Counted from the first letter of the stretch, positions 34,206 to 42,575 are shown. The stretch: 64,000 bases of DNA from Poriferisodalis sp965226645 (GCA_965226645.1 CBDDDL010000004.1:682001-746000), one strand, 5' to 3'. Translations and numbers: made by a program. The notes: a model not told the origin generated them from the sequence alone.

Positions 34206-36718
34206 CTCTCACCGAACCACCTGGCCGCGTTGGCGACGCTGCGCTGTCAGGCGCCCAAAACGGCGCTGCGGCACCTCAGCCGTCCGCGCAGTCGCTGGCC
34301 TTGGCGGAATTGCCGCTGGCAGAGCTGGCGGCACGGGCTTCGGCCGTTCGGGACGAGGCCTTCGGCACTCGTGTGACCTACAGCCCGAAGGTCTTCATTC
34401 CGCTGACGATGTTGTGCCGGGACAAGTGCGGCTATTGCACGTTTGCCCAGCCTCCGGCGCGGCTCGACTCTCCGTACCTCACGCCGGAGCAGGTGCTGGA
34501 GATCGCGGCCAGCGGTGCCCGTTCAGGCTGCCACGAGGCGCTGTTCACCCTCGGCGAACGGCCCGAGCTGCGCTATGTGGCAGCCGCCGACTGGCTCACA
34601 GAACACGGCTGGGACTCCACCGTCCATTACCTCACAGAAATGTGCCGGCTCGTACGTGACGAGACCGGTTTGCTCCCCCATGCGAATCCCGGGGCCATGA
34701 CGGCGAACGAGTTGGCAGCGCTGCGCGAGGTGGCGCCCAGCCAGGGGATGATGCTGGAGTCGTTGAACCCCCACCTGGACTGCCACCGAGGTTCACCGGA
34801 CAAGGAGCCGGCACGCCGGCTGGCCACACTCGAAGCGGCCGGTCAGCTCGCGATCCCCTACACCACCGGGATCCTCGTGGGCATCGGCGAGTCGCTGGCG
34901 GATCGGCTGGCCGCGCTGGAAGCCATTGCATCCAGCCACGCCCGCTGGGGTCACGTCCAAGAGGTGATCGTTCAGAACTTCCTGCCCAAGGCGGGAACCT
35001 CGATGCACAACATGCCCGCGTGCCCGCCCGACGAGTACGCGCAGGCCATCGCACTCGCACGGCTGATCCTGCCTGCTGACATCCACCTGCAGGCACCACC
35101 GAATCTCTCCGACGACTTCGGCGGCCTACTGGAGGTCGGCATCGACGACTGGGGCGGTGTCTCGCCGATCACCGCAGACCACGTGAACCCTGAGCGTCCT
35201 TGGCCCGCGCTGGACCGGCTGCGCGAGGTCGCCGAAGCACGGGAATTCACGCTCGCGCCTCGCCTGACCATCTATCCCGAGTTCGCATTGGATCCGGGGC
35301 GCTGGCTGTCTGAGCCGAATCGGTTCCCGGTCATGGATCGCTGCGACGCCGAGGCGCTCGGTCGTGACGACCCAGGCAGCCAGATGCCCGAGCGCACGAT
35401 GGACAACCTCAACGCTGGCTCGGGTGCAGATGTGCTCGTCGCAGATGAGAACTCGACGCAGTGGTACTCCGGCGGAGCCGGCCACCTGCCTATGGACATC
35501 ATGGGCGGGCGCTCGGGCGCTCGGGGCGCTGTGCGTGAAGTGCTCGACGGCGTCATGGCCGGACAGCAGGTCGGCCACGCCGAGATCGTCACGCTGTTCG
35601 AGGCGCGTGGTCCCGAAGTGGTCGCCGTCGGAGAGGTCGCCGACGAGCTTCGTCGCGAAGCGGTCGGCGACATCGTCACCTGGGTGCACAACCGCAACAT
35701 CAACTACACGAACGTGTGCACGTTCAAGTGCAAGTTCTGCGGCTTCTCCAAGGGCCCTCTGTCGCTGAACCTGCGGGGCACGCCCTACATGCTGACGCTG
35801 GCCGACATCCAGGAGAGGGTGATCGAGGCAGCCGAGCTGGGCGCCACCGAGGTGACCTTGCAGGGCGGCATCCACCCCAGCTTCGACGGCGACTACTACA
35901 TCGACGTCTGCCGGGCGATCCACGAGGTTGTTCCGGAGATGCACCTGCACGGCTTCACTGCGCTGGAGGTCATCGAGGGAGCAAAGCGTCTCGGCGAATC
36001 GCTCGTGGACTATCTCATCCGGCTCAAGGAAGCCGGCTTGAAATCGCTGCCCGGCACTGCCGCAGAGATCCTCGACGACACAGTGCGGGCGACGCTCTGC
36101 CCCGACAAGATCAACACCGCCGAATGGCTGGAATGCCACGAGGCCGCGCACGCCGTCGGGCTGCACTCGAACATCACGATCATGTTCGGATCGATCGAGC
36201 AGCCCGAGCACTGGGCCAACCACATCGTGGCCACACGCGACCTGCAGAAGCGCACCGGCGGCTTCACCGAGTGGGTACCGCTGCCGTTCGTGCACATGGC
36301 CAGCCCCATCTATCTGCGCAAGGGAGCCCGGCGCGGGCCGACGTTCCGTGAAACCCTGCTGATGCACGCGGTCCCTCGCATCGCCTACCGAGGCCTCATC
36401 GACAACGTGCAAGTGTCGTGGGTCAAGATCGGTCCATCGGGTGCCCAGCAGATTCTCGGGGCCGGGGCCAACGATCTCGGCGGGACGCTCATGGACGAGA
36501 ACATCTCGCGCGCAGCGGGCGCTCAGCACGGCCAAGGCCTCACCGAGCAGGACTTCCGTGACATCGCCGAGCCTCTCGGACGGCGGCCGCGCCAGCGGCT
36601 CACCGGCTACCAGAATGCCGACGGTGCCCCAGAGGTGCGCAGCCGCGTGCTGCGGCCTTCTGACAACGCAACCGACCGCAAACTCATCCCGCTGGAGTCG
36701 CTCGGCAATCGCGTCTAA
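34202..36718 (+). CDS. fbiC: 7,8-didemethyl-8-hydroxy-5-deazariboflavin (FO) synthase, CofG-CofH fusion
   Basis: An 838-residue fused FO synthase making the chromophore of coenzyme F420 from tyrosine and a riboflavin-pathway intermediate. It has two radical-SAM domains, each with its cluster-binding motif: CRDKCGYC in the CofG-like first half (about residue 78) and CTFKCKFC in the CofH-like second half (about 507). The fusion is typical of actinobacteria. GTG 34202 overlaps the HxlR gene stop by 4 nt and follows GGAGGGG. Other F420 genes (fbiA, fbiB, fbiD) are not in the window. The stop codon lies inside the first copy of a 21-bp direct repeat. Confidence 0.95.
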   Translation: MTLTEPPGRVGDAALSGAQNGAAAPQPSAQSLALAELPLAELAARASAVRDEAFGTRVTYSPKVFIPLTMLCRDKCGYCTFAQPPARLDSPYLTPEQVLEIAASGARSGCHEALFTLGERPELRYVAAADWLTEHGWDSTVHYLTEMCRLVRDETGLLPHANPGAMTANELAALREVAPSQGMMLESLNPHLDCHRGSPDKEPARRLATLEAAGQLAIPYTTGILVGIGESLADRLAALEAIASSHARWGHVQEVIVQNFLPKAGTSMHNMPACPPDEYAQAIALARLILPADIHLQAPPNLSDDFGGLLEVGIDDWGGVSPITADHVNPERPWPALDRLREVAEAREFTLAPRLTIYPEFALDPGRWLSEPNRFPVMDRCDAEALGRDDPGSQMPERTMDNLNAGSGADVLVADENSTQWYSGGAGHLPMDIMGGRSGARGAVREVLDGVMAGQQVGHAEIVTLFEARGPEVVAVGEVADELRREAVGDIVTWVHNRNINYTNVCTFKCKFCGFSKGPLSLNLRGTPYMLTLADIQERVIEAAELGATEVTLQGGIHPSFDGDYYIDVCRAIHEVVPEMHLHGFTALEVIEGAKRLGESLVDYLIRLKEAGLKSLPGTAAEILDDTVRATLCPDKINTAEWLECHEAAHAVGLHSNITIMFGSIEQPEHWANHIVATRDLQKRTGGFTEWVPLPFVHMASPIYLRKGARRGPTFRETLLMHAVPRIAYRGLIDNVQVSWVKIGPSGAQQILGAGANDLGGTLMDENISRAAGAQHGQGLTEQDFRDIAEPLGRRPRQRLTGYQNADGAPEVRSRVLRPSDNATDRKLIPLESLGNRV

Positions 36719-36803
36719 GCGACTGCGCAACAACGAAACAGTCGTTCACGCCGGACAACGCGTTGCGCCACCGCCACACACGTCGCGTTTAGGCGACTGC
36801 GCA
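36709..36803. repeat. 21-bp direct repeat downstream of fbiC
   Basis: A 21-bp sequence starting TCGCGT and ending GCGACTGCGCA occurs at 36709-36729 and 36783-36803 with two mismatches. The first copy contains the TAA stop of fbiC; the second is 48 bp before the next start. It marks a partial duplication of the end of fbiC. Confidence 0.65.
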
Positions 36804-36834
36804 GCGCCGCACCGACACCCGATGAGGTGGGACG

Positions 36835-36840
36835 TACGCT
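36835..36840 (+). promoter_or_regulatory. -10 hexamer TACGCT for the thioredoxin-like gene
   Basis: TACGCT ends 10 nt before ATG 36851 with no ribosome site. Confidence 0.45.
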
Positions 36841-36850
36841 TCGAGGTGCG

Positions 36851-37567
36851 ATGAAGTCCTCGGGTGTGCGCTATGGAGCGCTCGGCGTCCTGCTGGCGGG
36901 TGCTGCACTGATCGTCTGGACGGCTGTCAGCAATGGCGACTCGGAGGACGAATTTGGCATCGGCTCCGTCGATGTCGACACCACCACGCCCGCCGAGACG
37001 GCGACGACAGACGCAGCCACGCCAACGCCGGAGGACTCCGGTGGTTCCGGTACCACCGAACAGATTGCAGCGACCACAACGATGGAGCCTCTCGAGCCGA
37101 TCCCGGTCCTGGGCACCGCGACCACGCTCACGGGACTCGACGGCTGGCTGAACACGGAGGCCGCGTCGCTCGAGGAGATTCGCGAGGCGAACACCATCAC
37201 CGTGGTGCAGTTCTGGACGTTTGGCTGCCGCAACTGCAAGAACACGCTGGACGCGCTCGGCCGGCTGTACGCCGACTTCGCCGAACGCGGTGTCGAGATC
37301 GTGGGCGTCCACTCCCCCGAGTTCGCCTACGAGGCCGACGTCGACAACATCATCGAAGCAGCCGACAAGCTCGGCGTGATCTGGCCGATCGCGCTCGACA
37401 CGCATCGGCGCAACTTTCATCGCTGGCAGGAAGGTCCTACGGGCTACTGGCCCCGCGTCTACGTCATCGACAACGACAACCAGATCCGCTTCGACCGGCG
37501 CGGCGACAGCGCCGCCAAGTACCGCGAGCTGTACGAGATCGTCGAGCGGCTCCTGACCGAGACCTGA
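36851..37567 (+). CDS. membrane-anchored thioredoxin-like (TlpA/ResA-type) protein
   Basis: A 238-residue protein with one transmembrane anchor (8-26), a Thr/Ser/Pro-rich linker (40-80) and a thioredoxin fold from about 90. The redox motif is FWTFGCRNC (Cys126, Cys129), of the CxxC kind used by NHL/TlpA-like and DipZ C-terminal domains, and the segment VIDNDNQIRFDRRGDSA continues the fold. It faces outside the membrane and likely reduces disulfides in extracytoplasmic proteins or supports cytochrome maturation. The following gene encodes a CcdA/DsbD-like membrane protein that could pass electrons to it. Start ATG 36851 fits TACGCT upstream. Confidence 0.85.
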   Translation: MKSSGVRYGALGVLLAGAALIVWTAVSNGDSEDEFGIGSVDVDTTTPAETATTDAATPTPEDSGGSGTTEQIAATTTMEPLEPIPVLGTATTLTGLDGWLNTEAASLEEIREANTITVVQFWTFGCRNCKNTLDALGRLYADFAERGVEIVGVHSPEFAYEADVDNIIEAADKLGVIWPIALDTHRRNFHRWQEGPTGYWPRVYVIDNDNQIRFDRRGDSAAKYRELYEIVERLLTET

Positions 37568-37576
37568 GCTCGCCCG

Positions 37577-38188
37577 GTGGGCACCGTCGTCGATACGTTC
37601 ATCGAGGGCGTCGAGGTGGTCACGTGGGCGTGCACCCTGACCGTCCTGGTCCCGGGGCTGGCGCTCGTGCTGGTAGCCCGGCGGACGCGGTTGACCGTGG
37701 CGGTGTACTACGTGGTGGGCGCAGCGCTGCTGGCCTGGGCGCAGGCGGCCGGCCATTGGTGGGTGTCGGCACGGGGTGTGGCTCTCGTGATCGCAGCGTT
37801 GCTTGCCGCGGGCACCTATGCCGCAGCGTGGTTTGCACCGCAGCACTCATCGCCATATGCGACCGGTGCGGGCATCGTCGGCGGCGCACTGGCAGGCTGG
37901 ATGTGGCGTCCCTGCGTCGGGTCACTCCTGGGAGACATCCTCAATGATGCGACGACTGATGGCCCACGCACCGCTGGCTTGATGCTGATCTACATGGTCG
38001 GGGCGCTGCTGCCGGTGCTGCTCATAGCGATCGCTCCCTACGCGGTGCCAGTGATCGGCAGAGCGCTGGATCGGCGCCCGGTCGCCGTCGTCGGTGCCGT
38101 CGTCGGCGGGGCGTATGCCGTGACGTTGGCCATTGGGCGCTACGACGACCTCATCGGTGAGCTCTACCGGATCTCGAGTCCCGTCTGA
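37577..38188 (+). CDS. CcdA/DsbD-like integral membrane protein
   Basis: A 203-residue, six-helix membrane protein. TWACTLTVLVPG (Cys19) and RPCVGSLLGDIL (Cys113) match the two conserved cysteine helices of the CcdA/DsbD electron-transport family, with GLMLIYMVGALLPVLLI following the second, as in CcdA. The first helix is divergent, so a remote homologue is a safer call than CcdA itself. It would move reducing equivalents from cytoplasmic thioredoxin across the membrane to the thioredoxin-like protein encoded 9 nt upstream. GTG 37577 is the start, coupled to the previous stop. Operon with the preceding gene is very likely. Confidence 0.75.
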   Translation: MGTVVDTFIEGVEVVTWACTLTVLVPGLALVLVARRTRLTVAVYYVVGAALLAWAQAAGHWWVSARGVALVIAALLAAGTYAAAWFAPQHSSPYATGAGIVGGALAGWMWRPCVGSLLGDILNDATTDGPRTAGLMLIYMVGALLPVLLIAIAPYAVPVIGRALDRRPVAVVGAVVGGAYAVTLAIGRYDDLIGELYRISSPV

Positions 38189-38213
38189 CGTCGGACGGGG
38201 CCGCTGGCCACGG

Positions 38214-38241
38214 TTGCGATTGCGATTGCGATTGCGATTGC
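38214..38241. repeat. hexanucleotide repeat (TTGCGA), 4.7 copies
   Basis: TTGCGA is repeated four times with a partial fifth (TTGC). It lies between the convergent membrane-protein gene and the 74-residue protein gene and ends at the stop codon of the latter. Copy number may vary by slippage. Confidence 0.8.
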
Positions 38242-38466
38242 TCAATCGTCGGGGTACGAGTCCGACGGACCGACCGACTCCCGCAAAATCGAGGCGGCCT
38301 TGATGGTTGCCCGGCGCGCACGGGTCACGCTTCGCTCCAGCCGCGAGCGCGCGTCGCTGGTGTCGGCGTCCGCGAGCGCCCCTTGCAGCAATTCGATGGC
38401 CACCTCGGCGAGCTGTTCGGACACATCGTCGAGACGGTCGGCGATCGCGGAGATCTCATCGTGCAT
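38242..38466 (-). CDS. small coiled-coil protein, uncharacterised
   Basis: A 74-residue protein, MHDEISAIADRLDDVSEQL at the N terminus followed by Ala/Glu/Arg-rich helices and an acidic end. It reads as a two-helix coiled coil with no membrane segment and no recognised family. ATG 38466 is well supported by AAGGAG 7 nt upstream on the minus strand. The codon composition is normal for the region, and the frame is terminated just inside the hexamer repeat. It stands alone, convergent with the membrane-protein gene and in the same direction as glcF downstream of it. Function unknown. Confidence 0.6.
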   Translation of the reverse strand: MHDEISAIADRLDDVSEQLAEVAIELLQGALADADTSDARSRLERSVTRARRATIKAASILRESVGPSDSYPDD

Positions 38467-38624
38467 GCCAGAACTCCTTACAAGCTGCGCGGAGAGGTCA
38501 CGGCCTGTGCAGTGACGCCACTTACTTCCCGCTGCGGTTCGCTGCGCTGGTGGGCAGCTCGGGCCACGGCCTTGCTGTCGATGTCGATGTGCGCCCGCAT
38601 TTCGATGTCTATCCGTTCGGCCTC
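38467..38624. other. intergenic region between glcF and the 74-residue protein gene
   Basis: 158 bp with no gene. It contains most of one copy of the 74-bp dispersed repeat (38555-38628), the other copy being at 42491 at the far end of the glc operon. The minus-strand ribosome site of the small gene is at its left edge. Confidence 0.5.
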
Positions 38625-38628
38625 TTAG
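38555..38628 (+). repeat. dispersed intergenic repeat, copy A
   Basis: 74 bp aligning without gaps to 42491-42564 at about 70 percent identity by hand count, with strongest agreement in the CTGTCGA-TGTCG block and at the TCGGCCTC end. Weaker similarity extends about 50 bp further left. It overlaps the stop of glcF. Confidence 0.5.
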
Positions 38629-39914
38629 TTCGGCGGCAGTTGCTCGGCGACGATCTCGATCGGGTGGCGCACTGTCAGGCCCGCTGCTCGCAGATGCAGC
38701 ATGCAGCCGGGATTGGCGCTTGCAACGACCGGCGCCCCTGTGCGCTTGATCGCAGCGACCTTGCGATCACGAACGGCGGTCGCAGTCTCGGGATGCTGTT
38801 GGGCGTAGGCACCGCCCGCGCCACAGCACAGACCGTCGTCGTCAAGCTCGGCAATCTCGGCGTAGCGGCCGAGCACCGTGCGAACCGGCAGATGCGCTTG
38901 CTGGACGTGGCGCAAGTGGCACGGATCTTGCACGGCAACGCGGACGGCGTCGCGATCAGCGTGTGTGGGCCTAGGCGGCAGATCGTCAATGCGTGCGGCG
39001 AGCCACTCATGGATGTCGAGGACTCGGGAGGCGAACCGCTCCGCTTCGACAGTCCCCAGCAAGTGTCCATATTCCTTCATGGCGGCGCCGCAGCCGGCTG
39101 AGTCGACGAGGATCGGCGCTTCTCCCGGCAGCGCCGCCATGACGCGCTCGGCGAGACGCCGGGCTTGCGCACCGAGACCGGCGTGGACATGAAGGGCACC
39201 GCAGCAGCTCGCGCCCGCAGGCGGGAGGGCGACCCCGGCTCCGGTGGCCTCGATCACCTTCTGGGCTGCCCGGTGGGTGTCGCGCATCCACGCATCCATC
39301 ACGCATCCGGTGAAGAGCCACACGTCGTCGCCGCTCGCTGTGAGCGGCCGCTGGCGCAATGGCACCGTCGGCAACGCCTCGACAGCTTCCGCGAGTAACC
39401 GAAGCGGCCGCATGCGGCTGGACCCGTGCGCCCCGGCGCGGCCGCGGCCGATCAATCCCACCATTCGCATCACGCCGAGCCGTTGCGCCAGCGCCAGCAA
39501 ACGCGAGCCCGCAGCGAGCACCCGCGGCATGCCCAGCACGCGATACGCCGCCCGCCGGATCGCGGGTTGGTAGCTCGTCTGGATGGCGAGTGCTTCGCGG
39601 GTTGCCTCCATCATCTCGCCGAAGTTGACGCCAGCTGGGCATGCTGGCTCGCATCCGCGGCACTGGATGCAAGCGTCCATGAACTCGACGAACGCTTCGT
39701 CGGCTTTGCCGATTTCAACGACGTCGCGCATGAGAGCGATGCGCCCACGTGGTGAAGCCGATTCTTCGCCCGACACTCGATACGTCGGGCAATGCGGCAG
39801 GCACATGCCGCAGCCGACGCACGAAGCCAGCGTGTCGTCGTCAATGTCGAGGCGCAAGGCGAACATCTCGCGGGTCGAGCTCGCTGTGCCGCTTTGCTCG
39901 CTCGTTGAGCTCAC
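38625..39914 (-). CDS. glcF: glycolate oxidase iron-sulfur subunit
   Basis: A 429-residue GlcF-type protein. Two 4Fe-4S motifs, CVGCGMCLPHCP and CIQCRGCEPACP, lie in the first 110 residues, followed by two CCG domains (ASCCGALHVH and GLCCGAGGAYA) that bind a catalytic or regulatory cluster. It transfers electrons from the flavoprotein subunits of glycolate oxidase towards the respiratory chain. GTG 39914 overlaps the stop of glcE (GTGA). It is the last gene of the glcDEF operon. An in-frame extension upstream to 40061 is antisense to nothing but lies within glcE, so it is rejected. Confidence 0.9.
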   Translation of the reverse strand: MSSTSEQSGTASSTREMFALRLDIDDDTLASCVGCGMCLPHCPTYRVSGEESASPRGRIALMRDVVEIGKADEAFVEFMDACIQCRGCEPACPAGVNFGEMMEATREALAIQTSYQPAIRRAAYRVLGMPRVLAAGSRLLALAQRLGVMRMVGLIGRGRAGAHGSSRMRPLRLLAEAVEALPTVPLRQRPLTASGDDVWLFTGCVMDAWMRDTHRAAQKVIEATGAGVALPPAGASCCGALHVHAGLGAQARRLAERVMAALPGEAPILVDSAGCGAAMKEYGHLLGTVEAERFASRVLDIHEWLAARIDDLPPRPTHADRDAVRVAVQDPCHLRHVQQAHLPVRTVLGRYAEIAELDDDGLCCGAGGAYAQQHPETATAVRDRKVAAIKRTGAPVVASANPGCMLHLRAAGLTVRHPIEIVAEQLPPN

Positions 39915-40894
39915 CAGACCCTCCGGCCGGGGTTGAGGCGGTTCGAGGGATCCAGCCTGCGCTTCAGTTCCGTCATCAGCGCAGCATTCGCAGGCGATGT
40001 TGCGCCCGCAGGCACTGAACCTCGGCGATGCACGAGCCCGATTCCGATCTCGGCGATCCACCCATCGCCAGACCTTGGCGCGCTGTTGGCGGTGAGGCGT
40101 CCGTTACCGGCGGACATATCCGCTTCGGTATCAACCAGCTTGTACAGATCCGACGGTCGCATCGACTCGCGGCCCTCGTTCGGGATCGACGGCGGACCGT
40201 CGACATCTTCGAATCCCATCGAAGCGAGCTTGGCGGCTTCCGCTGCGACATCTGCGGGGTCGCCCTCGAGCAAGACCCACGTGCGCGAGCCGTTCCACAG
40301 GATGCTGCTCGGCCGGTAGAGAAGATCTCGCGCGGCGAAAGGGTCGGCGTCACCGGCCGACCATTGCGAAGCGGCCGGCGTCGGCAATGTCCGCAAGATG
40401 ACCTCTGCGAGCAGACCGAGGGTTCCGAGCGACCCCACGAGCAACCGGGGCAGGTCGTACCCAGACACGTTCTTGACCGTCGGCCCGCCCGCCGTCACCA
40501 CCTTGCCGTCAGCGTCGACGTGGCGCGTCTGCAGCACAAGGTCACGAACATGGCCGTACCGAAGCCGGCGATGCCCGCTGAGCCCGCACGCCAGCACTCC
40601 GCCGACGGTGGCCTCGTCATCCGTGGGATCAAACGGCACCATCTGCCTACCGGGAGCGAGGTGCTCGGCGAGTTCGGCCACCGTGGTCCCAGCACCGCAC
40701 CGCACCGTCATTTCCGACGGCTCGTGCTCCCACACACCCGATGGTGCGCGAACCTCGCGAGTCCCCGTTGCCGGCGGTCCGCCGACGTGCCAGTGAGTAC
40801 GTCCGCCTACCACCGTCACCAGGCCGCTGGTGCCGATCTCGCGAGCGAATTCAGTGACCGCAGGCGCAATCGTCGCGGCGAGACTGCCGCTCAC
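39911..40894 (-). CDS. glcE: glycolate oxidase FAD-binding subunit
   Basis: A 327-residue FAD-binding-4 protein, the shorter flavin subunit of glycolate oxidase. Key segments are TVVGGRTHWHVGG, MVPFDPTDDEATVGGVLACGLSG, RYGHVRDLVLQTRHV, and TVKNVSGYDLPRLLVGSLGTLG, the usual GlcE order; the C terminus ends RLDPSNRLNPGRRVW. It works with GlcD and GlcF to oxidise glycolate to glyoxylate. GTG 40894 overlaps the glcD stop (GTGA) and GTGA again overlaps glcF, so all three are translationally coupled. Length is near the family norm (about 350). Confidence 0.9.
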   Translation of the reverse strand: MSGSLAATIAPAVTEFAREIGTSGLVTVVGGRTHWHVGGPPATGTREVRAPSGVWEHEPSEMTVRCGAGTTVAELAEHLAPGRQMVPFDPTDDEATVGGVLACGLSGHRRLRYGHVRDLVLQTRHVDADGKVVTAGGPTVKNVSGYDLPRLLVGSLGTLGLLAEVILRTLPTPAASQWSAGDADPFAARDLLYRPSSILWNGSRTWVLLEGDPADVAAEAAKLASMGFEDVDGPPSIPNEGRESMRPSDLYKLVDTEADMSAGNGRLTANSAPRSGDGWIAEIGIGLVHRRGSVPAGATSPANAALMTELKRRLDPSNRLNPGRRVW

Positions 40895-42387
40895 ACCCAA
40901 GCCCCTTCGGGCACATGCTGGCGGAACGAATCGCTGCACCGCGAGCCTGATGGGATGACCTTCAGGGGATTGGCGAGACCGTCGGGATCGAACGCCTCCC
41001 GCACCAGATCTTGGGTGTACATGTCATGGGCGCCGAAGAGCATGCCCATGTAGTCCCGCTTCTCGAGGCCGATGCCGTGCTCGCCGCTGAGCACGCCGCC
41101 GGCTGCAATCGACGCGGCGATGATGTCGCGGCCTGCAGCATGCACCCGCTCGTCAACGCCAGGCTCTCGCCGGTCGAACGCCAAGATGGGGTGCAAGTTC
41201 CCGTCGCCTGCATGGAACACGTTGACAGCGATGAGGTCATAGGCGTCCGCAATCCGATACACCTGCTCGAGCACTTCCACGAGACGGGAGCGAGGCACCA
41301 CAGTGTCGTGGAGGTAGTAGTCGGGCTTGATGCGGGCGACAGCGCCGAATGCATTCTTGCGCCCTTTCCACAGCAGCGCTCGCTCAGCATCGTCGGCAGC
41401 CACCCGTACGTGCCCGACATGGTGCGCCTCGGCCACGTCGCGCACAATCTCGACGCCGGCAGCAACGCCGCCCGGCAGGCCGTCGAGCTCAACGAGCAGG
41501 ACCGCCGCCGCCTCGGTCGGGTAACCGGCGTGCGCGAAGGCCTCGACAATCTCGATGGCCCGCTGATCCATCATCTCGAGCGCCGAGGGCACAAGCCCCG
41601 CAGCGATAATCGCGGATACGGCCGCCGCTCCTTCGCTGACGTCGTCGAAGTCGAGCAGCAGTGTTCTCACTGCCGGCGCATTGGGCGTCAGGCGGACCGC
41701 CGCCTTGGTGGCGATGCCCATCGTGCCTTCCGAGCCCACGAAGAGGCCCCGAAGGTCGTAACCGGGCGGCTCGGCGTCCACACCGCCGAACATCGTGGTC
41801 TCGCCCGACGGCAAGACGACTTCGAGCGCCGCGATGTGCGCGGTCGTGACTCCATAGGCCAAACAGTGCGGACCGCCAGAGTTATTGGCGATGTTGCCTC
41901 CGATCGAGCAAACCTGCTGGCTTGACGGATCGGGGGCGAAATGAAAGCCGAACGGCGCGAGGGACCGTGACAGGTCCAGGTTGAGGACCCCGGGTTCTAC
42001 CCACGCAATACGGTTGTCGATGTCCACCTCGGTGATCCGGTCCAGCTTGGCAGTCGCGATCACCACCGGAGCTCCGATTGGGACGGCTCCGCCTGAAAGA
42101 CCGGTTCCCGAACCACGAGCCAAGAACGGCCGGCTGTGGCGTCGACAGACACGCACGATCTCGGCGACCTCGTCGCCGGTCGTCGGCAGGCACACGACGG
42201 CCGGCGAGCTGCCCTCAATCGAACCGTCGCGGCGATACAAGCCGCGCTCGAAGTCATTGTCGCGTGCTCGATCGCCGAGCAGTGCACGCAGATCAGCCAG
42301 CAGCGCTGCATCAGCTGCCGGATCCCCAGCCGTCCCGCCCGCAGGCGAAGACTGGCTGGTCACGGGTGCGGAACGCTCGGGAGCCAC
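40891..42387 (-). CDS. glcD: glycolate oxidase FAD subunit
   Basis: A 498-residue GlcD flavoprotein. FAD-binding landmarks: FLARGSGTGLSGGAVPIG, FAPDPSSQQVCSIGGNIANN, GYDLRGLFVGSEGTMGI; the C-terminal cap has NVFHAGDGNLHPILAFD and GVLSGEHGIGLEKRDYM. It oxidises glycolate, or a related 2-hydroxy acid such as D-lactate, and leads the glcDEF operon. GTG 42387 is chosen because TACGGT lies just 6 nt upstream, and the first 20 residues are a poorly conserved Ser/Pro/Ala tail. It is divergent from the Cys-rich protein gene at 42576. A paralogous single-gene oxidase is encoded at 50493. Confidence 0.92.
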   Translation of the reverse strand: MAPERSAPVTSQSSPAGGTAGDPAADAALLADLRALLGDRARDNDFERGLYRRDGSIEGSSPAVVCLPTTGDEVAEIVRVCRRHSRPFLARGSGTGLSGGAVPIGAPVVIATAKLDRITEVDIDNRIAWVEPGVLNLDLSRSLAPFGFHFAPDPSSQQVCSIGGNIANNSGGPHCLAYGVTTAHIAALEVVLPSGETTMFGGVDAEPPGYDLRGLFVGSEGTMGIATKAAVRLTPNAPAVRTLLLDFDDVSEGAAAVSAIIAAGLVPSALEMMDQRAIEIVEAFAHAGYPTEAAAVLLVELDGLPGGVAAGVEIVRDVAEAHHVGHVRVAADDAERALLWKGRKNAFGAVARIKPDYYLHDTVVPRSRLVEVLEQVYRIADAYDLIAVNVFHAGDGNLHPILAFDRREPGVDERVHAAGRDIIAASIAAGGVLSGEHGIGLEKRDYMGMLFGAHDMYTQDLVREAFDPDGLANPLKVIPSGSRCSDSFRQHVPEGAWV

Positions 42388-42393
42388 GTAGTG

Positions 42394-42399
42394 ACCGTA
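42394..42399 (-). promoter_or_regulatory. -10 hexamer TACGGT for the glcDEF operon
   Basis: Minus-strand TACGGT, then CACTAC, then GTG 42387. The 6-nt gap supports a leaderless glcD mRNA. Confidence 0.55.
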
Positions 42400-42490
42400 C
42401 CGTAGAGGACTGCCGGAACGAGAATGGCTTGCGTCGTGGAGCCAGTCGTGCAGCCAATCATCTTCTGCGCTCGTTGGCTTCGTTCGCCGG

Positions 42491-42564
42491 CCGCTGCGGC
42501 CATCGCCTCGCTGTCGACGTCGCTGTGCACCGATGGCTCGCTTCGGATCCGCTCGGCCTCGTAG
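42491..42564 (+). repeat. dispersed intergenic repeat, copy B
   Basis: Matches copy A at 38555-38628 with no gap. It ends inside the TAGTCT promoter hexamer of the Cys-rich gene, so the repeat may bring part of that promoter. Confidence 0.5.
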
Positions 42565-42567
42565 TCT
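42562..42567 (+). promoter_or_regulatory. -10 hexamer TAGTCT for the Cys-rich protein gene
   Basis: TAGTCT ends 8 nt before ATG 42576; leaderless geometry. Confidence 0.5.
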
Positions 42568-42575
42568 CGCCGCTG

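Noticed and set aside
38214..38241. CRISPR-like repeat
   Set aside because: The 6-bp units are contiguous without spacers, so it is a simple tandem repeat.
38307..39101. Plus-strand frame across the glcF end and the dispersed repeat
   Set aside because: Antisense to glcF; the apparent similarity to the frame at 42078 comes from the repeat itself.
39914..40061. Longer N terminus of glcF
   Set aside because: It would lie wholly inside glcE; the GTGA overlap and the family start favour GTG 39914.
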